Shown: positions 10,801 through 25,800 of the stretch, one piece after another | How positions within the stretch are numbered: the stretch's first letter is position 1 | Layout: each line of letters starts with the position of its first letter | DNA from: Leptidea sinapis | Lineage: Eukaryota > Arthropoda > Insecta > Lepidoptera > Pieridae | DNA: 64,000 bases | NCBI RefSeq assembly: GCF_905404315.1 | Contig: NC_066266.1 | Coordinates: 937,501-1,001,500 of the forward strand | Reading direction: 5' to 3' | The notes under the pieces: generated by a model | Database searches by the model: none | Told to the model about the DNA's origin: nothing | What the model saw: only the letters and a program-made list of their open reading frames with translations | Made by a program: the position numbers and the translations under genes

Positions 10801-13800
10801 TCAAACATCTGAATCTAAATTTTATTTAAATATTGGTTAATATTGTGCATTTCTATAAAAGTTGTGTAAAAAATTAATTGTAATATGAAAATTGTATTAT
10901 TAGTTTATTAATTTGTATTATAAGTATCAAAGTGCCAAAGGGCCAGATTAAAATAAGGTAAATTATCAATCACAAATGTACCATACAATGAACGACTAGA
11001 GATTTTCGCGGTGTTTTTTTTTTGTGCTCACTCATCGTAGCGCCCTGGCCTCGACGGAAATATCATTTATTACGCGATATTAATATAATTTGTATATTTC
11101 TCTTGCGTGTTCCGTATTTAACATTACAGCTTCCCGCCGGTTTGTTTGCGATTTGGCTTCCTTCGACCTTTGATTGCTCTGCTATTTATACATCGACTCC
11201 GCACTCCGCGACTGTTTCTTCGTATTCATTAGAAAGTGCTTCACATTTCATTGCTTCCCGTTCAAATGTGACCTGCTCTTTATTTTTAGCTGGGTTTTGT
11301 CAAAAGTATATTTGTTTTCCCATTTGCATACCCATATTATATTTTTATTTCGAATGTCTTCATTAAAATTCATAGTAACATTCAAAGTAGAATTTGATTA
11401 GAATACCTATCTGTTTTATTGACTCTAAACAATACATATCAAGGCTAATAGTCCAAGGAGATAAAAAATCAATGACACATTATTTTTATATATGACTACA
11501 AAGTTTGTTTGAACAAATAAAATTGGTTAATGTGCCTGATCGTTGCAAACACAATCACAACTGAAAGGCTGAACACTATTGATCTAATAAGCGGATTTTC
11601 GACTGTAATAAAATTTAAGTAAGTTTAATAATGTTATTTTTATTTAGTAACATGAATTATATCGCTCGACAGTGACCTGGAACCCGGAGCGGCGACAGCG
11701 CCTTCTGGAAGCTCGAGCAGCTCGAGCTTGTCTTCCAGAAGTAACGAGAGCAACACAGTTGCAGCGGAACAACAAGGTAGATATTGTAAAATGATTTCGT
11801 CAATTTAAAGTTACAGTCAGCTTAGTGATTTTTGAGGTACATAGCTTTCTTATATGTGTGCCTCGCCTCTTATTTATGCTTGTTCATAAGAAAACATAGA
11901 ACAGCTATCTCTTAAATCGTCATAAGTACAGTATGTAGCGTTTAGATATGGAATTAGCCTGAAGTTGCAGAGATATCCTTTAGGGTCAACCGTTTATCTA
12001 ATATTCTTTAATGTAATATTCTTAATGTCATCAAAACCAGCCAGACATAACGAAATTTTACTACAAATCTATTCATACTATACGCGAAAATACTCTAGTA
12101 TTTTCTGTTCCCTGATTGTAGTCATTCAGTAATGCGTGGTAGTAATAGTAATAGTAGTATAAATCAGTAATATTATAGAGCCTTCGTTCTCGACTCGTAT
12201 ACATAGTATATTTAGTATGTTATGACTTTTGATTCAGAATGGTCGGAGGAGGAAGAGCCGCTGGCAGCCCAGTGGTCGGACAGTCTGCCGCCGCACGTCA
12301 GAGACAGCATCGGGCTTTGTGCCAGGCTAAGGAAGCGTCAAGAAGTCATTCATGGTTAGTATTTTGTTTATGGAAGAGAAGGACAAACGAGCGTAAGGGT
12401 CACTTGATGTTAAGTGATCACCGCCGCCCACATCCTCCTGCAACACCAGAGGAATCACAAGAGCGTTGCCGGCCTTTAAGAAAGGTGTTCGCGCTTTGAA
12501 AGTACATATGTCGCATCGCAACACCTCACAAGGAAGCTCATTCCACAGCTTTGTAATACGTATAGTAGAGTTTTGTAATAACATAACCAATAATTATAGT
12601 TAATTAACAAGTGTAATAGTTTGAATAGCTTAAATAAATAATTACAAATATCGTAAAGATTACTATGTATCTATATCTGAGTGCACCCCAATTAAAATGT
12701 GTTGGTGAAAAAATGATTTCTACATCGCCATTCTATCCATGTGCACTGTATAAATTAGAACCAGGAACTCCATAAAATATTTTATTGAAGTGGCAGTGAT
12801 TGAAAGGAAAAAATAAGCGGGCTGTGTGTTTTTTACGTGAATACGTGTGAATACGTGAATTGTCCTTCTACCCAACACTAAACTCATTAAACATATTCCA
12901 AAATCACATGTCCTTTGCTATTTTTTATTTTTATAATTAATTTATGTTGTTTTTTTTTTTATTTTCATTTAATATCGTTTGTCTATTTCGATTTTCATAA
13001 TTACCTGCTCTAATTTTCATTCCAGAGTTAATAGTGTCCGAGGGCTCTCATGTCCGCTGGCTCAAAGTTCTGGGAGGTGACTTCCTCAAGCCTCTAGAGA
13101 GGCAGCCAGCTCTTCTTCCGGTGGAGGAGCTACGAGCTCTGTTCCCGAACCTGCCGAGTGTAAAGGAGAGGCACGTCCGGCTCTACACGGAACTGAAGAG
13201 TGTGAGGAACGAAGCGCCGAACCACATCGTGCAGATAAGACCTGTGGCTGACGCCTTACTGAACACGGTGAGAGAGTACCAGTACCGAAGATAACACTTA
13301 TCACATTTAACCCCGCATTTCAACCAATTACTTATTTATGAAGATATTAAAAGAATGCTTAAAATAATTAAATGATACTCATTTTTTATCAACTGCTTCA
13401 TTATTCATACGTTAAGAGATTACGGATTACCAAAAGAAGAAGACCTTTGAATATGTTATTACTAAATGACCTTAAAAGCTTTTTTTGCAGAATTATTTCA
13501 TATTAAACATAATTTTTATATTTTCAGTTAGGTGATGCGGGATACGCATCATGCCTGTCTCGGTTCTGCCGCGGACAGCGCATGGCGCTAGAAGCGCTCC
13601 GGGAGCGACGCAAGAAGAACAAGGAGCTGCACACATTCCTGGCCGGGCGGGAGCAGCTGCCCCGGTGTGGCCGGCTGCAGCTCAGGGATCTGTTGGCGTG
13701 CGTCTGGCAGCGGTAAGGCCGAAGTTGCGGGATCATAGTGCTCCCCCAGGTCGAACGATGGCTGGTCCATGCGTCAACCCTTGAACAGGTGCTGCTTGTG

Positions 13801-16800
13801 GTGCCAGGTCGACCTGTTACAGTTTATAAATCATTGTATTTGTTAGACGCGATTACTTATTATGACAGTAATCACGATCATTATGTTCACTAAGTATCCT
13901 TACACAAACAATGAATTCCAGGTTAAAGGTTGATGCATCCAATATACAATAATTTATATGTTTACAGTTTCTTCTTTATTGCCTTTTTTGGAATATTTGA
14001 TATTTAAAAGGCTTAACTAACTAGATTCATATAATATTAGATGCAACACCTTATAAACTAATTGGTGTTGTATATTACAGTCATTGTAAAATACTTTATT
14101 GATTACAAAGAGTGGCCGTTGAGTTTCTTGTATGTTCTTTTCACGAGCTCTACTTTTTCCAAACATATGGTAGATTTAATAATTTAAAAGAAATATTTAG
14201 AGTGTTGATTCAAAAGCACTTAGTTTAAATCTATTTGAATTATGTTTATTTGACGTTGACTGTGAAATCCGGTTCTAGAGTAATTGCAGTTTCTGGCTAG
14301 TCGAAAGGAGACGCCCGTTTGCGTCTAAATACAGGGCGTAGTAATTAAGGACATTTTACTGTGCATTTTGCCTTTTTTGCTAAAGCTTTCATGCACAATT
14401 GTTCCCACAGACATCCCGACACTTTTCAAATCTGTTTATGTTTGCTCTACAGGATCTCTTAAGATTTGACCATTATGAAGGATTTATGAGGTTCGTGTCC
14501 TTAGGTTCAAGTCCCGCCTGGCTTACCATTGATTGCTTTAACTCGAGGGTGATCTAAATGACTTTATTGGACAGGTTGACGAAATACCAACTCCTGTTAG
14601 AGAGTATACTGAAGACGGTGAACGAAGACGGCGATGCGTCGGAGCGTGAGAGCGAAGAAGACATGGCGCAGTTGAGACGAGCCATCAACACCGCTAAAGA
14701 AGTTCTGCACAGCGTAGACACGGCTATCAGAACCGCTGAGAATGAGCATCGGTATGTTAATGAAGGCTGTATTTATTATTTCATACTTTACTTGCTCCTC
14801 CTACTTTTCGCTTCTTTAATTCAATTGTGTAATAATTAAAAACAATTTAAATATTACACAATTACTTAATTTATGTTACTTGTTAAAATGATATTCGTTC
14901 GCTCTTCTAAAGTTCTTCTTAGATACAGATCTAAAGTTTCCGCATGACGTATTAATGTAGATAGCTTACGATATAGTCACGTATATTTATATTGTAATTA
15001 TAATAAATACAAACCATATTTAAAATAAATGAAATACATAGGCAAAACAAGCCAAGTATTTTAAATATAATTACATATATATATGAGAAGACATAGTTAA
15101 TGTTGGGGAAATTTTGCAAGTTGAAGGCAAACAGTAAATAATTGGTTCTTTATAATATTGTCATGTCTAATAATATTATTTTTCTCATTTCAGTTCTACC
15201 ATTCTATATCGGTTTGGAAGGACCAAAATTTTAAAAGTGGTTGCGGCAAAGCGCTTGCTAAACACTTTTTTATTGATGTTGTTTAATTAAACGTTTTATT
15301 TCAAAGACAATTGGTTACATATATACTGGCGCGGTCTTCTCGGCAACCAATAATTTGTTATAATAACAGATAAAACTACAGCTTTACTGTGGATAGATTT
15401 GCGAAGTAATATTTTAAACATTTTAGGTTTGAAATGTCGAGCTGGTTGATATTTAAATTGATTGAAACTCATACATTCCTGTTAAAAACAAGTATGTTTA
15501 TGTTGTTCAGTCTGCGGACGATCCAGAGCAAGCTGGAGGTGCGACTGCCCAGCACGGCGGGCGCTGAGTGGGATGAGCTCCGGCGGCTGGAGCTGAGCGC
15601 GCGGGAGCTGCGCACCGAGGGTGAGCTGCTCGTGCGCACCGACAACAAGAAGATGGCCGTGCTAGTGAGTACACTGAGGAAAACAGGCAGTCTCAACACG
15701 TGTCGAATTGTTTAAAGACAAATATTAGCAGATTTAACACTAAAAACTAAAAAACAGTTAGACATTTAAAACGTCTTTTAAGAATTGTTTTCAATTTTGT
15801 AATAGATTTGTTTTGAACATTTTCTGAAGTCTTGTTGTAAAAGCATATACTTCGCCCCATAGAAGACTTACAAATTTAACTTAGCCAATTAGTAGGCATA
15901 AGAAATTTATGTTGGTGGTGTTAAAATTATAATTATTACAGATTCTAGTAAATTTACATTACTCGGCACACATATTTCCGCAAAATTATACAACTCCGCC
16001 CACTTATGCAATACCACACACTTGGAACTGCACACTTAAATAACTTGTATACTAATGTTGCGATCGTTTCTATACATTACTATAGTGACGTTACATAAAC
16101 ATGTCAATTGATATTATAAAAGGATTAAATATTATAACACTAGAAATAAGGGATTTCTTGTAATAGTACACACACACACACACACACACAATAGCTTTAA
16201 TGGTAAAATATAATTTTATAATAAAGTCCCCAAGTGTTCAGACATTAGGTATCTATAAATAAATCTAAATGTTTTATTGAAAAGTGTCTCTGCAGTCAAT
16301 CATACTACTCCACAGCTGAATATCTAATTGATCAGACAGCCTGGGACTAGATAATGATTATTTTATTGCAATTACTTTTGTAATATTTGCATATTTTTGC
16401 TTTTTTAAAAGAGCACAAAAAATAATGCTGACTGAGTTTCTTGCGCCGTTTCTTCTTTCCCAGAGCGCCATTTATTTCCAGGACGGTGGTAGTGTTTGAA
16501 GTGAAATCAAAAAGAATTCTAAAGGAATCAATTTTGAGAAAATAAATGCCTTTTAATAACACAAAGTGTATAGATGATTCATAATATTGTGGAGGAGCCT
16601 ATTTTGAAGAACCAGTAAAACGTGACAAGAACCTTCCTTGCCAAACCAACAATATTAATATGTTATTTCCATTCAGGCGCTCATGTTTGAAGACAGCCTG
16701 GTTCTACTTCAGCGAGAGAATGATAAGTTTCTTTTGAAGCCGATTACTCAGCCTTCGCAAAATGTACTCTTATCGCCGCTGATCAAATGGTGAGCTGAAA

Positions 16801-19800
16801 ATATAATTAGAACCTTACTACTCATATTGCCTATTGAATTTATCATTATTTTTTCTTTTTCTTGTAAACTTTGTTGTTAAGCTGTGAGCGAACTACAACT
16901 TGTCATAAACAGTGGTCTGTAAACGATCAAACTATAGCTTGTAAAGTAAGTGTATATTGACCCCATATTAACATGGACAGTTTTGCTCGCAGGGATACGG
17001 TTCTGTTCCGGCCGAACGCTGCCGTCCGCAACACATTCTTTCTCATGAACATTAACGGAATTCAGATGCACGAGCTGTCCGCCAACACGCCCGCAGAATA
17101 CGCAACGTAAGTATTATTGAAGTGACACTTCTTTATCCACGTATGAGAGAAATTTTATAGCAATGTCGTCACGATTTTCGGTTACGCGCCATGTTGTTTT
17201 TTTTATCAAACTTTAGTATAGTGACGTAAAGACGTATATAAGTTTGAAAATGATAAACTAAAAAGACTTTTTTGTATGCAAGGCTCTAATAATAAAATTG
17301 CTTTAAGTTAAGACGAACTTTTGTTCTTGAGCCTTATTTGCCAAATTTCTGTGAAGATATAAATAGTAGAAAAATGATATCTCATAAAGAAGTTTCACTT
17401 CTTACCTATGTACTCTGGTACACACATATTTTTTTATATGTTATTATTAATAATCCAAGCCCGGGCAAGTCGTACTAATATTATAAATGGGAAAGCTTGT
17501 TAGAATGTATATTTGTTACTTTTTCACATAAAAACTACGGAATGGATTTTAATGAAACTTTACAATAATATAGATTGTACATCAGAATAAAACATAGGCT
17601 ATAATTAATAAAGCTATCGTGTGAATTATCCTATATAATACGATAAGTGTCAGTAAATAAGAAAAGAATCGACAATTTGTCCTGTACTATTTTTTAATGT
17701 CTTTTATTAATAACCGTACTCTATTTACTATTTAGATCTTTGTGCATGGAACATCATTCCTTATTGTATTCGGAGAAGGGCGTTGTTAGCTAAGAAGCAG
17801 TTTATACTTTTGCAGCTATCATCGTTTTTACTTGTTTGTATTATCTTTGTTAAACTGTTCCAAATAAAAGTTTTATTATTTTTATTATTATTATTAATCT
17901 TTGAGGTACTCAAGCGTGCGGCACGAAAATTGTAGGAGTAAAAATTTGATTGTACAAATATTACACTGTTTGTTTATCACACTAATTTTATGAAGGCAAA
18001 GGTTTGTGAATGTGTGTGTGTTTGTTTCGTCTTCACGGGCATATAGCTTGACCAATTTTGATAAAATTTAGTATGCAGGAAGCTGACACCCTGGATTAAC
18101 ACAAAGGTTTATATATAAAAATAAACAAGAAATGGTTTTCCTGGTGAACGCTGCGAAAACAGGTATAGAAGGCAATAAAATTTTTTAATTCATTTTGAAT
18201 TTTATGTAGTCATAGTATTGTAAATATAGTTATAAGATTTGTGTTGTTTGAATAAAAATGTCATAAGGAATTATATAACTTTAAAATATCCACAAAAAAA
18301 TCCCGAGACTATATCTACATACCTATTTCGGATTAGCCACAGAAACTGCTTTTATATTTTAAAAATTTATAACATTCTAGGTGCTTTTAATGACAATATA
18401 TCACTAATTATTAAATTGAATTATTTCATCATAAAGAACACTTAATGTACATAAAATTTGTTCCTTAAATCAGTTAAATCTGACCATAAGCTTAAGATAA
18501 ATCATAGGTAATATACCATAGTTGCATGAAACGGGCCGCTGATTAGTCGACGTACGCGTTATAAGTAATAAATCCAAGTGTTTTTCAATACAGTAAAAAA
18601 TACTGTAAATTCGAGTACTTAAATTCGACTTCTCCTAATTCGAATTCTCAAACTCATCGAATTATACGAGTTCTACTGTAGATGGTGCGTTAGAATTCTC
18701 CGCTGATAACTCTTGACTTATTTTTTGAAGTGAAACTTCTTTACAATCGTTGTGATTTCAAACCGGATGCAACGGAAAAAACAACAGGTAAGAGACACAA
18801 ATACAAAAATGTGTAGGATGAAGCCAGCAAAAAATGAGACAGAAATATGCATACTAATGAAGTGAAAACTTCTTTATCATCGTTGTGATTTGAATGTCGA
18901 TGAAACGAAAAAGCGACAGTAAAAAGAGCAGTCACATCAATTCATAATATTTAACATGGGAGATAATGAGATAGGAAGCATAATACAATGTTTTGGTACC
19001 AGACGATCATAGTTAAAGAAGAGATTGTCTTAAGTATGGCGCGAGTATAATTTAATATATTCTGACTCCAAGCGCACGACGCATTACTACATAGACAACA
19101 GGAGAACATATTATTATATATATTAGTGGTGGTAGGAATGTCTTTCATAGCGGTTGAAATCATGTGTCATCGTAGCAACACGTACCAGGAATTCATATGC
19201 AGTTTAGAGGTTCATGCACCATGCAGGTTTCACTTCTGACATGTGTACTTTGTACGCACGCAATGTTTTTTTTAAGTTACTTTTTTCTACGTAAAACTGA
19301 TCGTCAACAAGTAATTTCTAGATTTGTTATTATTATTTTTGGGTTTAATCCTTTCGTTTCTTTGTTGTAGGTAGTTTAATTAATTTTGTTGTAAGTTCTT
19401 TAGTCCATAGCTAGTTAGATAGCTAGATAAGTTTAATAATAAATTAGTGTAATTATGACTCGCAAACAAATATCCAATGTTTCACAGAGCTCTCAAAGAG
19501 CTAGCTGTTACAATTACTAGATAGCAAGAATGTTTATGCTGAACAGCGTAGAAGTGAGCAAGCAGCACGTCAGGCAGATGTCAGAGCTGGAGAAAGTTGC
19601 GCAAGTTGATGCTCGACGTCACGAAAAGGATATCCGCAAAGCAACTGCATCAGAGGCTGATCCTGGAGAAGCTTCTCGACGGCACGAGCATGTCCACCTA
19701 ATGGCTAAACAGTGTGCTTCTGAGACAGCAGATGATGCAAATGGTTGCTCGCAGTTGCTCAGCGTCAAGCAGAGCGCCGGCAAATGACAAACATTAAAAT

Positions 19801-22800
19801 AAAATACAGACATAAAAATCCCAAAAAATATTACTGAATCGCTAATAACTTGGGCATACGATGTAACAAAGACACATTGTTCCTTCATTTGTTTAGTAGC
19901 GGAGCCTTCAATCAATCAGTCAAGATGAATAAGGTACATACAAATGGAAAATACATAATAAAAAATATGTTAGTATAATAAAAAAGCTAGTATTACATAA
20001 TATATTAAATATTATGTATTCACTCATATTATAAAGAGGAAATCATTCACTTGTGTGTTTATACGAACTAAGAAATTATCATGATGCCACTGTTTCAGAT
20101 GGGTTCGTCTGATACAAGAGTCACCGCTGGCTCGGCTCGCCGAAGCTAAGTCCATGATCACATCCCATCATCATTCAAGATCCGCTGACGACTCAGGTAT
20201 GTATTTTTATCGATCGTAACGATCATACCTCACTAAAACGATCCATCACCTTACCCTCACCGCCTCGTCGATCCAGTCGTTGTATCGCTTGTAATTGTTG
20301 TGTGATCAACGATTGTACATCACTCGGTCCACTGTTGAACATCGCGTGGTCCACGTGGAGTTGTGTGTATACCCTTAATACATTTATAAGATACCTGGAT
20401 GCAATAAGCCTCATAATAATTAAGAAATACTTAAACTTAAACCACAAATATTACTTCATAAAACATAAAAAGTTTAACGCGCGTTAAATCCTTGGGGCAT
20501 AGCTGTTGTTTAATATAACATAGATTTAAAAAAATATATAATTTCAGGGATAAATGTATCCCGCAATCCATCAGATGCATCGACGAAATCTGCGTCAAGC
20601 GCTCCGCCTGACGACACGTGCGACAGTGACAGAGATATCCCCGAAGCGATACGAGAGAAAGAGAGCACAGACACCGACCTGGATAGAGCTTCGACGGATC
20701 GAGAGGACAGGGAAAAGGCGTCGGTGGATAAAGAAGAGACAAAGGATAACAAGGTTTCAAGTAACGAACCCGCGGAGACTGAGAATAGGTGAGTTAGTAT
20801 TATATTTATGATGTATAAACGATAAGATTATCGTAAACAATTTATATAACTGTCTTCTTATATATGTATGAATGGGTTCGCCTCTATAAGGCGTGTACGG
20901 TCTAACTCTATAGGTTATTAGGTGTGAATAAATTTTTGCAATAACCCCTATACAGGTGTAGGCGTCCTCCTAAGATTGTTTTTGTCAAGTCTTTCTCGAT
21001 TGATTTAGCTGGAACCAATTACTTCCAGCCGTCTATTAATAAAATTCCATCTATTATAGATCTAGATTCCATCTATTATACATCTAGATAGTATTTCTAG
21101 TTTCTATTTCTAATCTTTATAATTTATTTTAATTGTATTATGTTTGTACTATGGATTAAGGGTCTGAAATAAAGAATTATTATTACATTAGACTTGAAAC
21201 AAGGAGGAGGTTCTCCATACGACTGTATTTTTGTGAAGTGAAGACTTCTTTAGCCGCGTTGGGCTAATTTTGGGAGGGAAAAAATTTAATGGGGTTCGCG
21301 TCACCGACATGCTGATTACTGGCTCACGTTAAATTAAAAAATAATATATAGTTAGACACTTTTTGGATGAGTGAAATCTCGCGAGTTCGCGTAACCGAAA
21401 TGCTACAGCAGTATACCTGTAGCTATACAGCTGACGTAATTGTGCAACATTAGTGCTGGTGTATATCTCATAAGTGAAATTGAATAGATTTAGTAAAAAC
21501 TTCAATGTGTATATACTTTGCATTGTTGAAATAGTGTTTTGTTTGATTCTATTTTATTATAGAAAATAAGTTTAAAAATAAATTGAAATTAATAATTTAA
21601 TTGTTCTTAAACATTATAAAATTTAAATTTTTAAAACGTACTAAAAGTTCTAAGGTTTCACTTCTATCGGGAGTCTCTACAACTGCCAATTTTTTTATGT
21701 TTGTTACCTCAGAACTTTCGACTAGGCGAACCGAGTTTGATGATTCTTTTTTTATTTGAAAACTGGTGTTTCCCGTGTTCCACTTAAATTTGGTCCACCT
21801 CACCTTACAGTAGGGGTGTGTTCTGTGGCAGAATTTCTAAGATTACCTCTGTTGTGATAGGCGTTACTACTTGACTTCGTTCTATACAAATTATTCAGAC
21901 AAATTAGTTATCTGATTCAGGAATAATCAATAAATAAATAAAAATTACAAAAACCGACTTCAAAAAAACTATTTCAAAACAATATAATATGCACGAAAAA
22001 GTAAAGAAATAATTGCCTAAGTTCTTCTACAACTTAATATTCAATATGATGTAGTTACAATTACATGTAGTGTCAGCCAAGGTAGATTTGTAACTACATA
22101 CATAGTTATAGGTGAGATGTGCTTGTGTCGTACGCGCGCGTGACGAGGCGAGAGGACAGAAGTAAGAATACGCAATTATTTCTTTACTTTTTAGTGCATA
22201 TTATATTGTTTTGGAATAGTGTTTTTGAACTCGGTTATTTTTTTGTTATTTGTGTAACTTTTAAGGTGATTTCTATGTTATATTTTTGGTCCATCTTTGG
22301 ATTTATAGAAATGTCTAAAATAATGTTTTTTCAGACAAGTCACCGTGGGTCGTATAACAACTCACGTGGGCTTCCCTGAGGAGCAGGGTCTTGTTGATGC
22401 GGGAGCGACGGTGCAAGTAGTGGGACCAGTGGGGGACTTGCACACCGCTCATACAGTGCTCTCTCATACAGGTGAATATTCGACTGTTGTTGAGCACGTT
22501 AGATACAGAAAACAGATAGAGATTTAATTACAATTTTATATTTTTTTTCTACTCCTCTACTTTTATCTGTCATTTATACAGCGACGATCACTAATGTAGG
22601 TACATACTTTATTGAGTCTTTCAAAAATCTATACTCTAATGTCGTACTTTAATGTCGCCAAGAAACCACCGTTTTTTTGGTACCTATACAACTGAATTGA
22701 AATATTAGCTAATACCTAGTATATAGTTAATACATACATAATATTGTTATGTTTAAATAATTAGACTAAACATTTTAATGTCAGCGTATATTGTGTAAAA

Positions 22801-25800
22801 TTCAATTTTCCCGCGTTGGCTGTATTGGTGTACCTTTGCCATTCCTTGAAGTAAAAATAAAACCACTCACTAGAGCTACGTATGTATACCATAAATTTCC
22901 CGCCCATTTAAGGGGCAACTCGGAATATTGTGATATTTGTTTGTCTTACTTTTATTTCATTAAATTAATTAACTAGTCGTAGAAACTATAGTGTATGTGA
23001 CGTTCTATAACTTGGTAAAAAATTAATGATGGCGTCATTCATTGATCATCAATCCATCAATACACACCATTTTTTAGTTAAACATTAAAAGTTTTTTTAA
23101 ACCCATTATTATAATGAACAGCCTGCGAAATGTATGTAATAGAGCGCTGCTAACTTATATATGTTTAAGTAAGTAAAACGTAAACGTGTGTGTGTGTGTA
23201 TCATAATATGTTTCAAAATCAGTAAAGAGAAGTAACTATAATGTTTGTACATCATTAAAAAAAATGTTTGTACGTGATCCTAACTCCCATGTTTATGTGG
23301 TCGCCCGGCTGCGTACCTGCGGCTAGCATGATGCTAATTTAACCTGATCCACACTAGACACACATACACAGGCCGACTAGATAACTGGTTTTGTTTGTTT
23401 ATAATTCAATTCACTTGAGTCAATAGCTTCCTTACTTTTAGTTTTGAATATTGTTTTGTATAACTTGCAATGAGCGATTCTCTCCTGACACAGATTATCT
23501 AAATCTACCAGGAGAGTTTCATATGTGATTGTAAATGACTGTGTACAAATAAACAAATTTTGAATTTGAACAGGTTTTTTTATAATCATACGTGATACAT
23601 TCTTCTCATTGAATTCGCGCTCTACATTAAATTAATTAATAAAAAAAAATGTGATAATTTATTGAATATTCACAATAATAATAATAGTATAAAACAAAAA
23701 AAAATATACAAATGATTTAAGTTTTCTTTAGTGTTAATTCCGCCAATCTGAAAAAATCTGGCATGGGACTCGTGCCAGATTTTGGCGAGACAACACGTCC
23801 TGAGGATGCCTCGTGTAGAGGCGAAACACGTGTCGAATTGTTTTAAAAACAAATACTAGCGGAATTAACACTAAAGAAAACTTAAATCATTTGTATAATT
23901 ATGGATTTGCGCAAAGTAACGCCTAATTCAATATTTTTTTTTAATATTATTTATCGAAAAAAAAGCCCGATATGTTTTGTATCGTAGATGTTTGATTTTT
24001 ACTATAATATGTAAAGAAGTGATTGCCAATAAAAACGCCTTAAAATATGTTTATTTGTGGCTAATTTATTTATTTGTTTTTATTTAGTCGAATTGGAGTT
24101 CAAGTTGGCACACATAATTTTAAAGGGCGACGTGAACTATATAAGAATACTCCGAAGAACGCACTGATATTTAGATGCACCAGCTGGTGTAATATAATAT
24201 ATTTGTATTCACTTCTCTTTAAACAATTCCTCACCAATGTGTACCGTTGTACAGAGCGACTGAGTCGTCTGGACGAGGCGATATCGCGTGCTCTTCTGGC
24301 CAAGAGCACCGTGGTAGCTGAAGCTCTCGGCGTCCCCATGGATAGCTTTACGCACCTCAGCGAACTAGCAGCTGCCGGTAAGTACACACACACATGATGT
24401 CTGGACCTCCCTGGAACGTGAAGCCCCCTTCCGTTCCCCTTCCACCCCCTTGCGCTCGTCCTGTTGGGTCAGTACGGTTTGCAGTTAAGTCATTACTGTT
24501 AGGTATATGTCGTGATATTTTCGTGCTATCACTGCTTTATTTTTGAAGTAATCATTGTTACGTTTTGACTTTTGTTGATAGTTCTGTAGTTTCACTTCAC
24601 TAAAAGCCACCGCCTGCAACTTTATAAGGCGCAAATTCGGCCTCACATGGAGTACTGTTCTCACCTCTGGGCGGGTGCTCCCCAGTACCAGCTTCTTCCA
24701 TTTGACCGCATTGTTGCGGATGTCCATGGGCGGTTGCCTCACCTCTCCCCATCCCGTGAGCCTCTTGACCGTTTGCCCTCTCTCATATAAAAAAAAAAAG
24801 TTTTTGTTGTTCTGTGTCGCTGTAATAGTACTGCTAGAAAGATAAATACTTTTTTTACTTAACTCAGATTCATTTATTGATTTTTCATCATTATAATAAT
24901 AGTAATAATCAGCATTACAACACAACACATTTACATCAAACTATAACACTGAAAAAATTAACCTTTTTTATAATAATAATATCCTAGTGATGATTGATTT
25001 GTACACAGTAACAAAGCGATGATGTGACGTCATCGTTGTGAGGCCCAGAGTCGACCGGGTAGTACACACACTCATCTTAGCACAAACTTTTAACAGTGAG
25101 AGACACAGGATGCCGGCCTTATAGAGTACCACAGCGGTCGTTTTTGTGCTGCAGAGAACTTCTCGCAAGCACTGTTTATGCTTCAGTTCGAAAACCGGCA
25201 AACTATCTCAATTGTCTCAAAGTGACGAGCGCAGTAGTTTGAGTATTCTGAATTGACGTATAATAAAGAACTAGACTCACCATCACGCTATATAATGTCT
25301 GAACCAAAACTCTGCCTATTCGCCTATTATGTAGAGTTTTCGTTCAGTTATGTTTCGACCGCGCATTGAATACAACGCCACGCAGTGACAAAGTGTTCAG
25401 TGAAAAACTGTTCAAATAACAGCATAATAATCAAACTTAAAAGGATGGAATGCCAATCGCCACTCGCAATTCGACGACCTTTTAATAGGCGATTGGGAGT
25501 ATATTTGTTTATAGGACGTCAATGTAGATTGTGCCCAAAAGTGCAAGGCTCTTCCTTTGAAACACTTATAATGTTCCATTACTGTACCTACTGTATTATT
25601 CGCAATACATTGCCGCTTTTAGGTGTTGTAGCGCATAAGTATTAATACGCGCAGTGAAAATAAATACTCCCTGTTGTTAAGTTTCGAGAGCACTCTGACG
25701 TCATAACTCCTGATATAGCTTCTTTTGTACATTGTAATATAACTAGAAAAATGCTTTAATCAAGCTTTGACCAGCAGATTAATAATTACTTACATAAACA

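Noticed and set aside
13086..13770. Minus-strand ORFs opposite RhoGEF exons 4 and 5
   Set aside because: Antisense shadows of GC-rich coding exons with correct splice sites on the plus strand.
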